Source: Vandiemenella viatica (lineage: Eukaryota > Arthropoda > Insecta > Orthoptera > Morabidae). Taken from it: a stretch of DNA of 64,000 nucleotides. Below are positions 1-10,774 of the stretch, piece by piece. The notes under the pieces were generated by a model, which worked only from the letters and a program-made list of their open reading frames with translations, was not told where the DNA came from and searched no databases. Made by a program: the position numbers and the translations under genes. Location of the stretch: assembly GCA_031002005.1 (NCBI GenBank), contig JARYHS010013630.1, forward strand, positions 26,503,112 to 26,567,111, given 5' to 3'. The stretch's first letter is position 1; every line of letters begins with the position of its first letter.

Positions 1-84
1 GTGTGTAACTTATATGTAAGCAACCAGGTTAGTATGGATATCACCCGAAAAATTAATGCTATGGAAAAGCCTTTTTTTTTTCTG

Positions 85-250
85 TCTTCACTTCGTTGAC
101 GTCAAAATCGTTAGAAGTGGGAAAGGACCGGGGAGCAAGTAACTGGCAGAAATTCGACAATGACCTTTTGAACAAACCAAGGCGAAAATTCAAATGTGGG
201 TGCCCGGACAATGATTCGAAACCGCATCTTCCCGAATGCGAATCTCATGT
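85..250 (-). mobile_element. SINE-A copy, degenerate
   Basis: This is a diverged copy of the tRNA-derived SINE that recurs through the window. On the minus strand it keeps the order: B-box-like GGTTTCGAATC-type segment, the AAAAGGTCATTG block, then GTCAACGAAGTG near the 3' end. Many substitutions separate it from the better copies at 10815 and 60706, so it is an old insertion. Confidence 0.55.
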
Positions 251-313
251 GTATTAATGTCAGGCCACGAACTAAGGGATCACCATCGTAAGTGGATAAA
301 TTATTAGCGTACC

Positions 314-503
314 AGTATGGCTTTACACCTCGTCAACATCGACATCATTAGAGGCGGGAAAAAGGATTGATGCAGGGAACGGTCACCTGGAGTGATTTGG
401 GGAAACCATGGAAAACCAGAATATGGATGCTCAGACGGAGATTCGAACCAGCGCCCTTCTGAATGCATGGTCAGAACGTTAACACTCACCCACCACGCTC
501 TGT
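314..503 (-). mobile_element. SINE-A copy (tRNA-derived)
   Basis: Read on the minus strand, the copy starts with the tRNA-like head (ACAGAGCGTGGTGGGTGAG, then a GGTTCGAATC-type B box). The shared body CATGGTTTCCCCAAATCACT follows, then the terminal block with the GGCTTTAC/GTAAAGCC motif. All full-length SINE-A copies share this order. No protein is encoded. Confidence 0.8.
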
Positions 504-671
504 AATTTTCGTGGGCAATACTGAAAAATATCTATTCTGAGAAGTAATTTTTTGCATGGTGCTTCGATAATCATGAAATTTCCAAACATCTGAAATGACT
601 GGTTACGCAGATATTGCTGCCACCAGAGACACAGGGAAATAGTGTGAACTTTGACAAAACATCTTTAGCTG

Positions 672-1671
672 NNNNNNNNNNNNNNNNNNNNNNNNNNNNN
701 NNNNNNNNNNNNNNNNNNNNNNNNNNNNNNNNNNNNNNNNNNNNNNNNNNNNNNNNNNNNNNNNNNNNNNNNNNNNNNNNNNNNNNNNNNNNNNNNNNNN
801 NNNNNNNNNNNNNNNNNNNNNNNNNNNNNNNNNNNNNNNNNNNNNNNNNNNNNNNNNNNNNNNNNNNNNNNNNNNNNNNNNNNNNNNNNNNNNNNNNNNN
901 NNNNNNNNNNNNNNNNNNNNNNNNNNNNNNNNNNNNNNNNNNNNNNNNNNNNNNNNNNNNNNNNNNNNNNNNNNNNNNNNNNNNNNNNNNNNNNNNNNNN
1001 NNNNNNNNNNNNNNNNNNNNNNNNNNNNNNNNNNNNNNNNNNNNNNNNNNNNNNNNNNNNNNNNNNNNNNNNNNNNNNNNNNNNNNNNNNNNNNNNNNNN
1101 NNNNNNNNNNNNNNNNNNNNNNNNNNNNNNNNNNNNNNNNNNNNNNNNNNNNNNNNNNNNNNNNNNNNNNNNNNNNNNNNNNNNNNNNNNNNNNNNNNNN
1201 NNNNNNNNNNNNNNNNNNNNNNNNNNNNNNNNNNNNNNNNNNNNNNNNNNNNNNNNNNNNNNNNNNNNNNNNNNNNNNNNNNNNNNNNNNNNNNNNNNNN
1301 NNNNNNNNNNNNNNNNNNNNNNNNNNNNNNNNNNNNNNNNNNNNNNNNNNNNNNNNNNNNNNNNNNNNNNNNNNNNNNNNNNNNNNNNNNNNNNNNNNNN
1401 NNNNNNNNNNNNNNNNNNNNNNNNNNNNNNNNNNNNNNNNNNNNNNNNNNNNNNNNNNNNNNNNNNNNNNNNNNNNNNNNNNNNNNNNNNNNNNNNNNNN
1501 NNNNNNNNNNNNNNNNNNNNNNNNNNNNNNNNNNNNNNNNNNNNNNNNNNNNNNNNNNNNNNNNNNNNNNNNNNNNNNNNNNNNNNNNNNNNNNNNNNNN
1601 NNNNNNNNNNNNNNNNNNNNNNNNNNNNNNNNNNNNNNNNNNNNNNNNNNNNNNNNNNNNNNNNNNNNNNN
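672..1671. other. assembly gap (1,000 N)
   Basis: Exactly 1,000 N, the usual placeholder for a scaffold gap of unknown size. Reading frames running through it are meaningless. Confidence 0.99.
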
Positions 1672-1689
1672 ACGTGAGAGAGAGCGTCT

Positions 1690-1900
1690 AGTCGAGTCCC
1701 AGTTTGGTGACGACGGCCCGATACGGAGGCAGCGTGGGGCCGCCAGCCGCTCCGAGAGTCCCGAGTTCGACTCCCTCTGCGCGGCGCGTGGGCAGCCACG
1801 CATTCGGAGTGGTCCAGTCTCCTGCTTGCACAACATGGCGACACTCCGCAAGGCACATAACCAGATACATATCACTGACTGATTGCCTGACACAGGCCAC
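1690..1900. other. GC-rich segment with tRNA-like B box
   Basis: The stretch after the gap is noticeably more GC-rich than its surroundings. It contains GAGTTCGACTCCCTC, which resembles a Pol III B box. It may be the head of another tRNA-derived SINE whose start lies in the gap. No second copy was found in this window, so the call is weak. Confidence 0.25.
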
Positions 1901-2089
1901 TTACCATTACGATCGCTGGACACCAGATCACGCTGGTGTATGTATCATAGTTCTCCCGACAGTGCTGTTACAACGGATCTGTATTGTCAGCAACATTCTC
2001 CTTTACAACTGCGCAGACAATATGCGATTATTAGTGAATATCTGAAAATCCAAAACAACTACCAATACACTCATTTTTCCGGATAAATG

Positions 2090-4260
2090 AAAGCCAATAC
2101 ACTTCGCTCCACAACGCCTCCCGTTGTGACAACTAGAAAGCTAATTCAAAATCGGTTCGATGTTATTCGGTGTTGGAGAAGGGAATAGGAATAATCGTCA
2201 TCAATGTGTTCAAGATATCTCCAGTGTATCTCTGAAAGATCACTTGGTTTTGACCTAACTGGAAGAACGGGGACTGGGGTCTAAATAGGATTAGAACCAG
2301 CCGTCGCATATGTGCCGACTCTCTTCACATGTGGAATGTGACAAGGGCGTCAATGTGAATTACATTGGAATTTATTATGTTTCTAGTCTAGATATGTACT
2401 TCTAAGTTCTTTTACATCATTTAATGACATATTGCCTATTTAATTGTGATTTCTTTTACTGCCATTCGCCTTATAATAATATTTGGATCTGTGCCGTTAA
2501 TTTCAGTGTTGGCGGTTTGAAGTAAATATCAGGAAAGCAAGGATGTTAAGCTAACCTGTGAATCAACTCTTAATATTCGTTACCAGGGAATAAAACCGCC
2601 AAAACCTCAGAAGCTAACCAGGCAGCCAGTTGTAAGATAGCTTATACTAACTGGCTCAATATTATTAGCTCCAACTTATTCAACAGAGGTCTTTTTTAAT
2701 TATTTTATTGGCATTTGGGCTGCGCACCCATACAGCCATGTACATGTGACATGGATACTACAATGGTATGGGACAGCCCATATACATAATCATACAAGAT
2801 CAGCTGCAGTGAGAGTATTATCCTCTAATTAAATCTAGACATTTATAGGAAGTGGTTCGTATGTACAGAGGTCAACAGAGGGCTTTCTACACGTATTTTC
2901 TAGAATGTATTCACAGGGTGTTGAGTCATTGGCCAGGATACCCTTTCTAAAGGAGATACCGCATAATGGACAGAAAATGGTTAGTATAATTGTAATTTTT
3001 TTTTAATAGGGGAGAAAAGACGTCGAACACAATTAATAATGAATTCTATGCAACGAACTGTACTCATTGTGGCAGAAGATCGGATGCCTACGTCCATTGA
3101 TTAACAAGAAAGCAAGGAGAGAACGAAACGGATTAAAGGAAATACCAAATATACGAAACGAATAATGAATTTCGATAAGTACATGTACGGATGTGTGAGA
3201 CTGGGTCAAAAATATTACGTTTTATGAAACACATGTTAAGATTTAACCAATTGGCTCATTATATCGTTAATATAAATTGTTTGAAAGTGGTTGATGGACC
3301 AATCACTTATAATCAATACAGAAAAGTGTAATTAAATAAGCAATACGAAGGGTATGTAATTCTCTTTCACGTAGACGACAGTAATATGTATAAATTATAA
3401 CAGATTCTGCATTTGACGTCATGATTGCACTATATATAACACATAATGTGTTCTGGTGGGAAAGAAAAGTACCTTATGCAAAGCTAATTTAAAAAGTGTC
3501 TACGGTTAAAAACGCATAAAAAACACCGTGTCCCCTTATACCTTCTAAACGATTTTCAAGAGTTTCATATGGAAGACATTGGAGAAGGAGTACTGCAGAG
3601 ATTGACTTAAATGGCAGATGTTATAGGGTCTGTAGCATAACGATCTCCAAAATTAATACAAAAAATGATTTTAATAACTATCCACAGTCAATTATATAAA
3701 TGTTCTAGCTGTTCTCAGTAATAAATCCAGATGAATATCGTGTAATCTGAGGAAGAGTTAAGTTGTCTTGGTTACGTGTATAGTCGGAATAACGCTATCG
3801 TATGAGTAAGTCAAGTAGAAGTTGTTGCGCGGATGAACTTGTGATAATTACGGTTAAAACACATATTGAGAGTTTTAAAATAAACACGCCTTTGTTAGAA
3901 TGGATGTTTCAAAAACGTGAAGAGTAATTTCGTTGCAGTCACTGTCAAAGAGAACTTCGCATTTCTTCGGACATCAAAAAGATTGCTTCTCCGGTGTAGT
4001 TTAGTGTAGGGGTAAATAGAAAAAGACAATATTAAAGGTTGATCTTGTTTAAGTATAATAATACGACTGCATTCTCCCTTTAATTTGGGGACAATTCAAG
4101 AGGGAATCAATTTAATAATACTTGTGTCCCTGGCGGGCGAGAATAACGAACAGAAAATTAATTATCCGACATGGTCACAAATCCTACAGGTCGACAGGGA
4201 ATCGTGACCGGGCCTGGCACCTAGAGGACAGTGTTCGTATCCCCTTCCCACCACTCGTCC
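2090..4260. other. unassigned AT-rich DNA
   Basis: No long open frame, RNA gene or repeat shared with the rest of the window was recognised. The only local pattern is a TGACGTCA palindrome at 3414 followed ten bases later by TATATATAA, listed separately. Confidence 0.4.
3414..3439 (+). promoter_or_regulatory. possible CRE plus TATA-like motif
   Basis: A perfect cAMP-response-element-like palindrome, TGACGTCA, is followed by TATATATAA. Together they resemble a Pol II upstream element and TATA box. No exon or long open frame follows, and such motifs arise by chance in AT-rich DNA, so this is only a pointer. Confidence 0.12.
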
Positions 4261-4878
4261 ATATTTTGGTTTTTTAATGTTTGCCGAAATTAATATATAC
4301 CGACGAGAAGATGGTTCTTTAAAAATGCCATGGCTGAATTCCTTCACGTTTCTTGATCTTTCTAATGAGGTCGACGTCCACAAGCCAAAGTTAAAAAAAA
4401 AAGAGAGAGTGAGGTGGCAGCGACATGTTCAAGAGAGAAACACAACATCCAACTTCACTGAAATTTTCCGAATAGCAAAGCTGTTGAGGGAGCTAATACG
4501 AAGCATATCTGCAACGAAACATCAAATCCATTGTAGGAATTGGTAAGGCGTTAGACAAGTCAAGATTGCATGGAATGCATTTGATGCAGTGCATTGGGCT
4601 TCTGTAATAGGGCCTACAAAATAAAACTTTTCACATATTTCGAACTAGATGTGAGTTTTGTATAATTCTCCTTGTGAAATGAAACTTGAGTGTCGATAAG
4701 AACAGAGTAAACCAATATTATTTTCTGTAATTCCCCAGGTCAGAAATAGCTGAGGAGAGTAGTTTTGATAGCAAACTGCCGACAGCGCTGTCAGCTGGTT
4801 GAAACGTTTTCGCAACTCAGCGCGGCTGGTTTTATCTTACGTCGACTGCCATCATAACCCAAATATTGTTTCTATTTT

Positions 4879-5075
4879 TAGCCGACTATTGTGGGCTACC
4901 TGTTGGACGCGGTCCAGCTGGCGTGCAGAGGCCCCGCCATCAAACATCGGCCGCTATGCGTCAGCAGAGTGTGTTCCCAGCCCAGCGCGAACCCAACTCT
5001 GACAAGCGCTCGACGTCTAGTGCACATTCAGCTCTGAAGCCAACATGGACAGCTACCCAGACGTTGTCTAATTGG
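4879..5075 (+). other. GC-rich open segment, possible exon
   Basis: A pyrimidine-rich stretch ending in TTTCTATTTTTAG, a plausible splice acceptor, is followed by about 190 bases of GC-rich DNA that is open in more than one frame. One reading begins PTIVGYLLDAVQLACRGPAI. The product is not recognised, and no convincing donor site ends the segment. It could equally be a GC-rich unrecognised repeat. Confidence 0.18.
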
Positions 5076-5080
5076 TCACA

Positions 5081-5570
5081 CTGAACGTCACCTCTACTAA
5101 ATAAACGAGTCATTCTAGCGAGAACATATAGGAGAATGGCATAGAGATATAGTTTATGCAGAATTTACGAGGGTGAGGTCAAATGTTCTCCGCCTGCCTC
5201 ACAAATTACATTACCATCAATGCATTTGTAATGTTGGTACCTGTGTCATAATAATGATCGTCAAGATTCAACTTCATCTGTGAAGTTTTTTTCCTTACAC
5301 AGCGTGTGGGCCTCGTTGAATTAGATACAATTGCGGTCATAAGATTTCATTTTCTTCGAAAATTACCTTAAGTTGGTAAAGATTCATACGAAGTCTGCTA
5401 CTTCATTCCAATTATGAATCATTGGCTTAATGAATTTAATCTCTTGAAGATTATCCATCTGATGATGAAAACAACGATAACATGGTTGGAGAATGTAGGT
5501 ATAAGGAGCTGACTCCTCAGGCATTGTGTCTGCCACGCTGTTCGTTAGCGAGCTGACAACAGCCAGAGAT
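5081..5570. other. unassigned DNA
   Basis: No gene or repeat recognised between the GC-rich segment and the mariner element. Confidence 0.4.
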
Positions 5571-5574
5571 ATTA

Positions 5575-6250
5575 CAAGGGGTGATCAAATGAAAAGGTAC
5601 GAAACGACACGGTGGGTACAAATGTAGACTTTATTCAAAATATATGCCATAGGCCTGAGCACAACGATCCCACTGATGAACAAGCCGCAGGACTCCCTGT
5701 TCCCAGAATTCCTGTGGCCGTGACGAGACCCAGTCCTTCACAGCGTCCTTGAGTACGTCGTCCGAGTTGAAGCGCTTCCCTTTCAGGTGTTACTTCAGTG
5801 GACCAAACACATGGAAATCGCAGGGCGACATGTCCGGACTGTAGGGCGGATGGTCCAACGTCTCCCACTTGAACTTGGCCAGTTCCATGTGTGTGACTCT
5901 GGAGACGTGTGGACGCGCGTTATCATGGAGCAGAACCACACCCTCCGTGGGCAGCCCCGGTCTTTTGTTCTTGATGGACCTGCATAGGCGTCGGAATGTC
6001 TCACAGTACACATCCCCCACCTGTACGCCATCCTGTCCTCATACACACTGACGCATCATTTGGACGCCGCTTTTGATAAGAGCCTCTGCTCTCTACTGCG
6101 CATGCGAGCGCCCGCGCATGCTCCGATCCCAGTCAGAGACTCCAATCGCATCCCGATATGTCTCGCTACGTTCTCCCATGGCGGAATATGCAAATATTTA
6201 ACTGTTACGTTCTTATGTCGTTTCGTACCTTTTCATTTGATCACCCCTTG
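5575..6250 (-). mobile_element. mariner-like element, internal deletion derivative
   Basis: The element has terminal inverted repeats that begin CAAGGGGTGATCAAATGAAA and match at both ends for about 30 bases. It is flanked by TA at 5573-5574 and 6251-6252, the hallmark target duplication of Tc1/mariner elements. At about 676 bp it is roughly half the usual mariner length. Reading from its 5' end at 6250, the untranslated leader and a short head run directly into the middle of the transposase, so an internal block is missing. It is non-autonomous and could move only with a transposase supplied elsewhere. Confidence 0.93.
5638..6020 (-). pseudogene. mariner transposase C-terminal half, broken
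   Basis: This is the remnant of the DDE transposase that cuts and pastes mariner elements. In 5790-6020 the second catalytic aspartate is seen in LLHDNARPH. The third is in YSPDMSPCDFHVFGPLK. Exactly 34 residues lie between them, the D34D signature of mariner rather than Tc1 (D34E). A stop follows FGPLK. The conserved tail (KGKRFNSDDVLKDAVKDW, then FWEQGVLRLVHQWDRC) continues in another frame to about 5638. The copy therefore has at least one frameshift, and it has lost the N-terminal helix-turn-helix region and the first catalytic aspartate to deletion. It cannot be active. Confidence 0.93.
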
Positions 6251-6498
6251 TATTACTCCGTGTCCATAGATGTTGCTATTATAGCAATCTAAGAAATTAG
6301 GTTATCTATTTAGTTTTCTGCAATGGTGCAGTATGTTTTCAATTGCAAACCTATCATAAGGAAAAGTATCTACTGCGTTTGAAGCCATATATTAATTATT
6401 AACCGGTTTTTGTTTATTTGTATTAGTTCGATGTAAACATTTCATTGTACTCTCTGTCCAAGATATCGCTCTATAGGGCGCAATTAAATATGTACCAC
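6251..6498. other. spacer with foldback target duplication
   Basis: Unassigned DNA. Its right edge, AAATATGTACCAC at 6486-6498, is repeated exactly at 6668-6680 on the other side of the foldback element. Confidence 0.5.
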
Positions 6499-6667
6499 GT
6501 AATCGTAGGTTTCCGCGGCCAGATTCAGTTGATTCCTGGCTGTCCGGGTGGCGCCGCGTCATGTTTCTTGAAACCGACGTTCTGCCCTGGAAGAAGACCC
6601 CAGAATGAGTGTCGAAACGTCGGTTTCAAGAAAACATGACGCGGCGCCACACGAACAGCCAAGAATC
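6499..6667 (-). mobile_element. tailed foldback element (FB family), complete copy
   Basis: Arms at about 6529-6585 and 6610-6667 form a long imperfect hairpin (GGCGCCGCGTCATGTTTCTT and its complement). Between them lies a loop ending in GTCGAAACGT. On the minus strand, one end has a short unpaired tail containing CCGCGGAAAC. Identical 13-bp sequences, AAATATGTACCAC, flank the whole unit as a target duplication. The copy at 53096 has the same layout (duplication, hairpin, tail, duplication). No protein is encoded and the mobilising enzyme is unknown. Confidence 0.7.
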
Positions 6668-6680
6668 AAATATGTACCAC

Positions 6681-7436
6681 ATTACACCATTTTTAAGATT
6701 TTGAAACGCTATTTAACAACAATTGCATTTCGTTATGATACGCGAATAAATGCATTTCCCAGAGCATTGTGTCGTCATTTTTACAGATTTAAACTAGTAT
6801 GAAAATAAAATGTAGGGTACACTTATCAGGGAACTACATACGTGATAGGTTTGTGTAAGATAGGTGCTGTTTTTATTAAATGACAAACAAATCCAGTATG
6901 AAAACGAATTCGCCACAACGGCAATTCTGTGCGCCGATTTGCTCCTATTGGTGTATATTGTTCGACCACTGCACAGTAATCAAAACAGTTGGTGGGAGCC
7001 AATGGCTCCGCGCCAGAAAAGGCGAAGTCGATTTCATCTGCCAGAAAGGTCAGGGTCAGGGTTTTCTGGGGAGCAAAAGGGATTTTTTTTATTGATTACC
7101 TAGAAAATGGTAAAACAATATGCGGCGAATTTTACGAAGTCTTCTCAACCAACTTGATGGAAAAATTCAGGATACGTTGTAGATGAAGCTACTGCCACAA
7201 GTGTTAGTGGAAATACGTCTTTCTTTAGCCAAATGACCAATGAAACAACAAACACGAGATGTGATCAAACAATACGGTGAACGAGTTTTTATGGCAGTAA
7301 TAACTGCTGACTCTACATCGGTTTGTTGGAATACGTCTTTTAGCTTGACTTGTTTAAGCCGCCATTGTCAAGTTTGAACAGGTTCTGACTTGCTAGTCAG
7401 CTTCCACAGCCGCTACAGTGAAGTTGTATCTGGATT
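6681..7436. other. unassigned DNA
   Basis: Short open frames occur near 6860-7190, but none resembles a known protein. No repeat shared with the rest of the window was recognised. Confidence 0.35.
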
Positions 7437-7980
7437 ATGAACAACGAGTTAACATGAAGCTCATGAATGTTAATATCAGTGTATGGCTATAATGTGGTAA
7501 TTTTGAAGACTTTAAAAGTGGTATGGGTGATTTAAAAGCAGAAGTGGGTCGGTTGAAGACAAGCAACCGTCTGGACGTCCATCGACCTCAAAAACCGAAG
7601 GAAACGTGCAAACGTGGCAAATTTTGTTCGTTAAAATAGGCGAATGACTATTCGAGAGCTTACCGAAGAACCTAACATCTCTTACGGGACCATGCAAAGC
7701 ATTTTAACCGATAGTTTGCAAATGAGAGGAGTGAGAACGAAATTCGTTTCCAGACCTTTGACTGATGCACAGAAACTAATGTCGTGTCTCAGTGTGCACA
7801 GAAGTGAAGGATCGCATTCATGCAGAATCGAACTTCTTGGAAAAATTGTAATTGGAGGTCAAAGTTTGGTCTATGGCTATTACCCTCAGAACGAAAATTC
7901 ATAGTTCACAGTGGAAAACCAGTAACTCCCCTCGCCCTAAAAGGGCACATCAGTCAAAGTCAAATATCAAGGTCGTAATG
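7437..7980 (+). pseudogene. mariner transposase N-terminal half, decayed
   Basis: A second, older mariner relic, not from the same copy as the one at 5575. The helix-turn-helix half of the transposase can be followed in pieces: EQRVNMKLM at the start, RPSTSKTEGNVQ near 7575, TIRELTEEPNISYGTMQSIL at 7644, then VSRPLTDAQK and WVYGY-type LVYGYYPQNENS. After that the frame shifts and continues SSQWKTSNSPRPKRAHQS to about 7980. The GDES motif that carries the first catalytic aspartate has become GGQS. Nothing mariner-like follows, because LINE-B leader sequence replaces the C-terminal half. Stops, frameshifts and the lost acidic residue make it inactive. Confidence 0.88.
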
Positions 7981-8029
7981 AGGGCATAAGGTAAGGTTTG
8001 GAAGAGACTATATTAGACTTTTCCAACCA

Positions 8030-8510
8030 AATGTGAACCTCTTCTTCGCACTGTTTGAACGGATAAGGCTCTGGCGACTGAAAGATTCCTGGTATAAGGA
8101 GTCATCCACTGCTTACCAACTGTCTCCGAAATGAGGGCGGAAGAGCGGGGAGTGGTCCCGGGCACCCTCTTGCCCTTGGGGTTGGAAACGGTCCCTATAG
8201 GCGGATGAATCAGAAATGATCAACGGCATGTGGATGCATAAGGCAACGGGAAACCACTGCATTAAAGACCTTAATTACATATAGTATAATGGTTTCGTCC
8301 TGCGTAAAATATTCCGCAGGTAAAATAGTCCCCCAATCGGATATCCGTGGGAGGAGTCATCAGAATGGTTAGAAACTTTCTACGAGTCGGAGGGTGGAAT
8401 GTTAGAAGTCTGAATAGGGCAGGTAGGTTAGAAAACATAAAAAGGGAGATGGAACAACTTAAGTTAGATGTCGTAGGGATTAGTAATTAAGTGGAACGAT
8501 GCACAGGATT
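8030..8510 (+). mobile_element. LINE-B 5' leader and start of endonuclease
   Basis: The segment resembles the 5' untranslated leader of the FADD-type endonuclease/reverse-transcriptase LINEs common in orthopteroid insects, with GGCGGATGAATCAG and GATCAACGGCATG about 170 bp before the coding start. It leads into the first residues of the endonuclease. It is the only 5' end of this family in the window. The other copies are 3' fragments, so the body of this element has been lost. Confidence 0.7.
8365..8490 (+). pseudogene. LINE-B AP-endonuclease N-terminus fragment
   Basis: A 41-codon frame from an ATG reads GGWNVRSLNRAGRLENIKRE, then MEQLKLDVVGISN, and stops. The W-NVRSL start and the later D-V-GI-E-like step match the beginning of the apurinic-type endonuclease domain (exonuclease-endonuclease-phosphatase fold). 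In the intact LINE this domain nicks target DNA for reverse transcription. The glutamate expected after GIS is replaced by N and then a stop. The rest of the endonuclease is not visible downstream. Confidence 0.8.
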
Positions 8511-9412
8511 TCTGGTCTGGGGAACACAGGATAATTTTCTTTCTTATTACTTAGAACTATGGGCAACATGATAACAGTCTCGATTACCAGACTTGGTGGC
8601 TGCTATGAAGGTAATTACTCCTCATTGGCAGCTGTCTTTGTAAGTTTAAACTTAGGTAGCTGCCATCCCCAGTGCTGTATGTATTGCTGTTGTGTGAATG
8701 ATTATCGTATATTATAGCGGCCCTCAGACCCAGACCTTTAATGAAATTATATTTTAATAATTATTAGTAAGAAGCTGAGTAAATATGGATTGTATATTTT
8801 TCTTGCAAATTAATTGTGAATTTGTGTAAATGAACATTGTTTTATGAAAAGAAACTATGTAAATACTATTTAATAAACTAATATGCATGAAACATTGATT
8901 AAATGTTTGTAATTCCAACTATTGAGGTGATATACGATGTTTAAGGACAATTTTCGACAGTTTGGACTGATTTATATGGATTTTGTGTGTAAATATCTTT
9001 AATTGTAATATCTGTGCGTTTCATAGCGATTGTGAGTGATTTTGTATTAATTTTGATTGTTTTAATGTGATTTTAGTTGTTTAAGTATTGTTAGAATTCG
9101 AGAAACATCGGTCGGAAGGCTTTTGAATTATTCTGGATTTTCTGTGAAGATTATACAAGCGATGGGCAGAGACGAGATTTAGTGTTCAGAGTATTGCGAG
9201 TAGTAGTTTTTGAAAGTTAGTTGAGTTTTGGTATTGAAAGTTATAATCGCTGGAAAATTTGTTTACGTTTGCACCTAGTATCTTTGGAGTCCGGTGTCTT
9301 AAAAGAAAATAAACAAACATTAAAGTGAATATTCTTGTACTAATTATTTCATTATACATAACAATATGTGCGTTCAGTGTAGTTTGTTGTGAATGGGTGA
9401 AATATGAAGAAT
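8511..9412. other. unassigned AT-rich DNA
   Basis: Low-complexity AT-rich sequence with many stops on both strands. No gene or repeat recognised. Confidence 0.4.
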
Positions 9413-9660
9413 GGGAGACTTCCGAAAGAAGCGAAGGGAGCCGCCAAGCTTCAAGTTCCCATGGCACGGAAGAATTACCATCAACAGTGTCGTACGCTCC
9501 CACTCCAAACACACAGCGGAGATGTTCGGCATTTAACCCAGGACTCTGGGGCACAGTCTGGTGGTTAGGAATTGCGCACCACCTCCTTTTCTACTCTACG
9601 GGCCATGTCCTGCTGATGAGTTCTTCCATAACCATGGATCGTACGAACTAACCCCGTGCC
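9413..9660 (+). repeat. dispersed repeat R3, copy 1
   Basis: This segment matches 50385-50660 over about 240 bases. The clearest shared blocks are ATTTAACCC, GGTGGTTAGGAATTGCGCAC and GGGCCATGTCCTG. Both copies read in the same direction. Neither strand has a long conserved frame, so it is more likely a non-coding SINE-like or element-terminal repeat than an exon. Confidence 0.6.
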
Positions 9661-9721
9661 AGCCCTGGACACCATCACGGTGCCGCACCCACCAAAGAAC
9701 ATAAACCACGAATGATACAAC

Positions 9722-9815
9722 TGAGCCTTTCCCGGCAGACAGTTTCTAACAGTTCTTCTCGGGTGTTCACGCGGATAAGTACTGCCATCCACGACGTTTC
9801 GACTGTCACCTTGTA
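9722..9815 (-). mobile_element. foldback family (FB), single-arm fragment
   Basis: On the minus strand this contains GACGTTTCG, then CACCCGAGAAG, then a tail with GCCGGGAAAG. This is the same order as in the complete foldback copy ending near 53355. The other arm is missing, so this is a half copy. Confidence 0.5.
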
Positions 9816-9849
9816 ACATTATCACTAACCCTCCAATCATTTTTCGTTG

Positions 9850-10560
9850 TCAGTTTTGTTATTATTAATAATATTGAATTATGTAACCCTTATTCCTTGG
9901 ATATTAAGTTGACAAATGCGTAGAGATGGTCCACTTCTTCGAGCTTGTGCGTTCTGAAAAGGACCTTCTGGCTCCTTTTCGTGTATTATTTGACCGAGAG
10001 GTCTATTCAAACACTATTCCACAAAATCGTTTCCGATTGTCCTCTTCGAGCATACAAGGGAATAATAGCGGACATACAAGATGCATCGATCAATGCAGTT
10101 GAGAGTAGCTAAAAACATTAAATCTAGAGATATAAAATTGTACAATTTATGATATTCATATCTGTTCCTACCTTTTGTATATCTTGTAAAATATCATACG
10201 ATAAATAAATAAATGTAAGATTTATTAGTTGTAAGTATCCTGAATAACTGTATTAATGTTTGTAACTTGATTTGTTATAGTGCTGGGTTTTCACAGTACG
10301 TAGCTTGCTTAGTAAGCGGGGTATCATAGTGTTGTTATCTAAGTTGTGTAACAATCTTTGCCGCTGAGCACAGCTGAGCAGAGCAGCGATTGTGTATATG
10401 GGCGCAGGCCGTGGGGCAGTGTATGTGTATGTGTGCGTCTTGCCGCTTGGAAACGGTTGTATGGAACCAGTTCGAATGCTCTGTACACACGGAAATGTGG
10501 ATGTGAAATATATGTGAGACTTGTGTGAATGTAACATGAATGTCTTAGAAGTTGTGTCAA
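9850..10560. other. unassigned DNA
   Basis: No gene recognised. The GC-richer stretch around 10380-10460 includes alternating TGTG runs. Confidence 0.35.
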
Positions 10561-10564
10561 CGTA

Positions 10565-10774
10565 CACACTTTGACAATAAATTTGGCCGCCACTGAAAAA
10601 TTCTATCACTGTTATTTTGCACAATCTGACATCAATGTCATCCTACGAAACAATAACGCAATACTGGCTTGCAAGAATTGCATTACTGTTTCCTGGGATG
10701 ACGTTGATGTCAGATTTTACAAAATAAGAGTGATAGAATTGTTCAGCGGTGGCCAAATTTATTGTCAAAGTGTG
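10565..10774. mobile_element. TA-flanked palindromic MITE, copy 1
   Basis: The element is almost entirely two inverted arms of about 100 bp that begin CACACTTTGACAATAAATTT, with TA on each side (10563-10564 and 10775-10776). That points to Tc1/mariner-type mobilisation. There is no coding capacity. A second, partly deleted copy lies at 17111-17269 with the same termini. Confidence 0.85.

Noticed and set aside
571..1923. Three long frames spanning the region around 600-1900
   Set aside because: They run through the 1,000-N gap and consist mostly of unknown residues.
5795..6046. Second minus-strand frame over the mariner element
   Set aside because: Shadow of the transposase frame; the D34D motifs are in the other frame.
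10253..10624. 123-residue minus-strand frame
   Set aside because: It spans the palindromic MITE arm and unassigned DNA, with no recognised domain.
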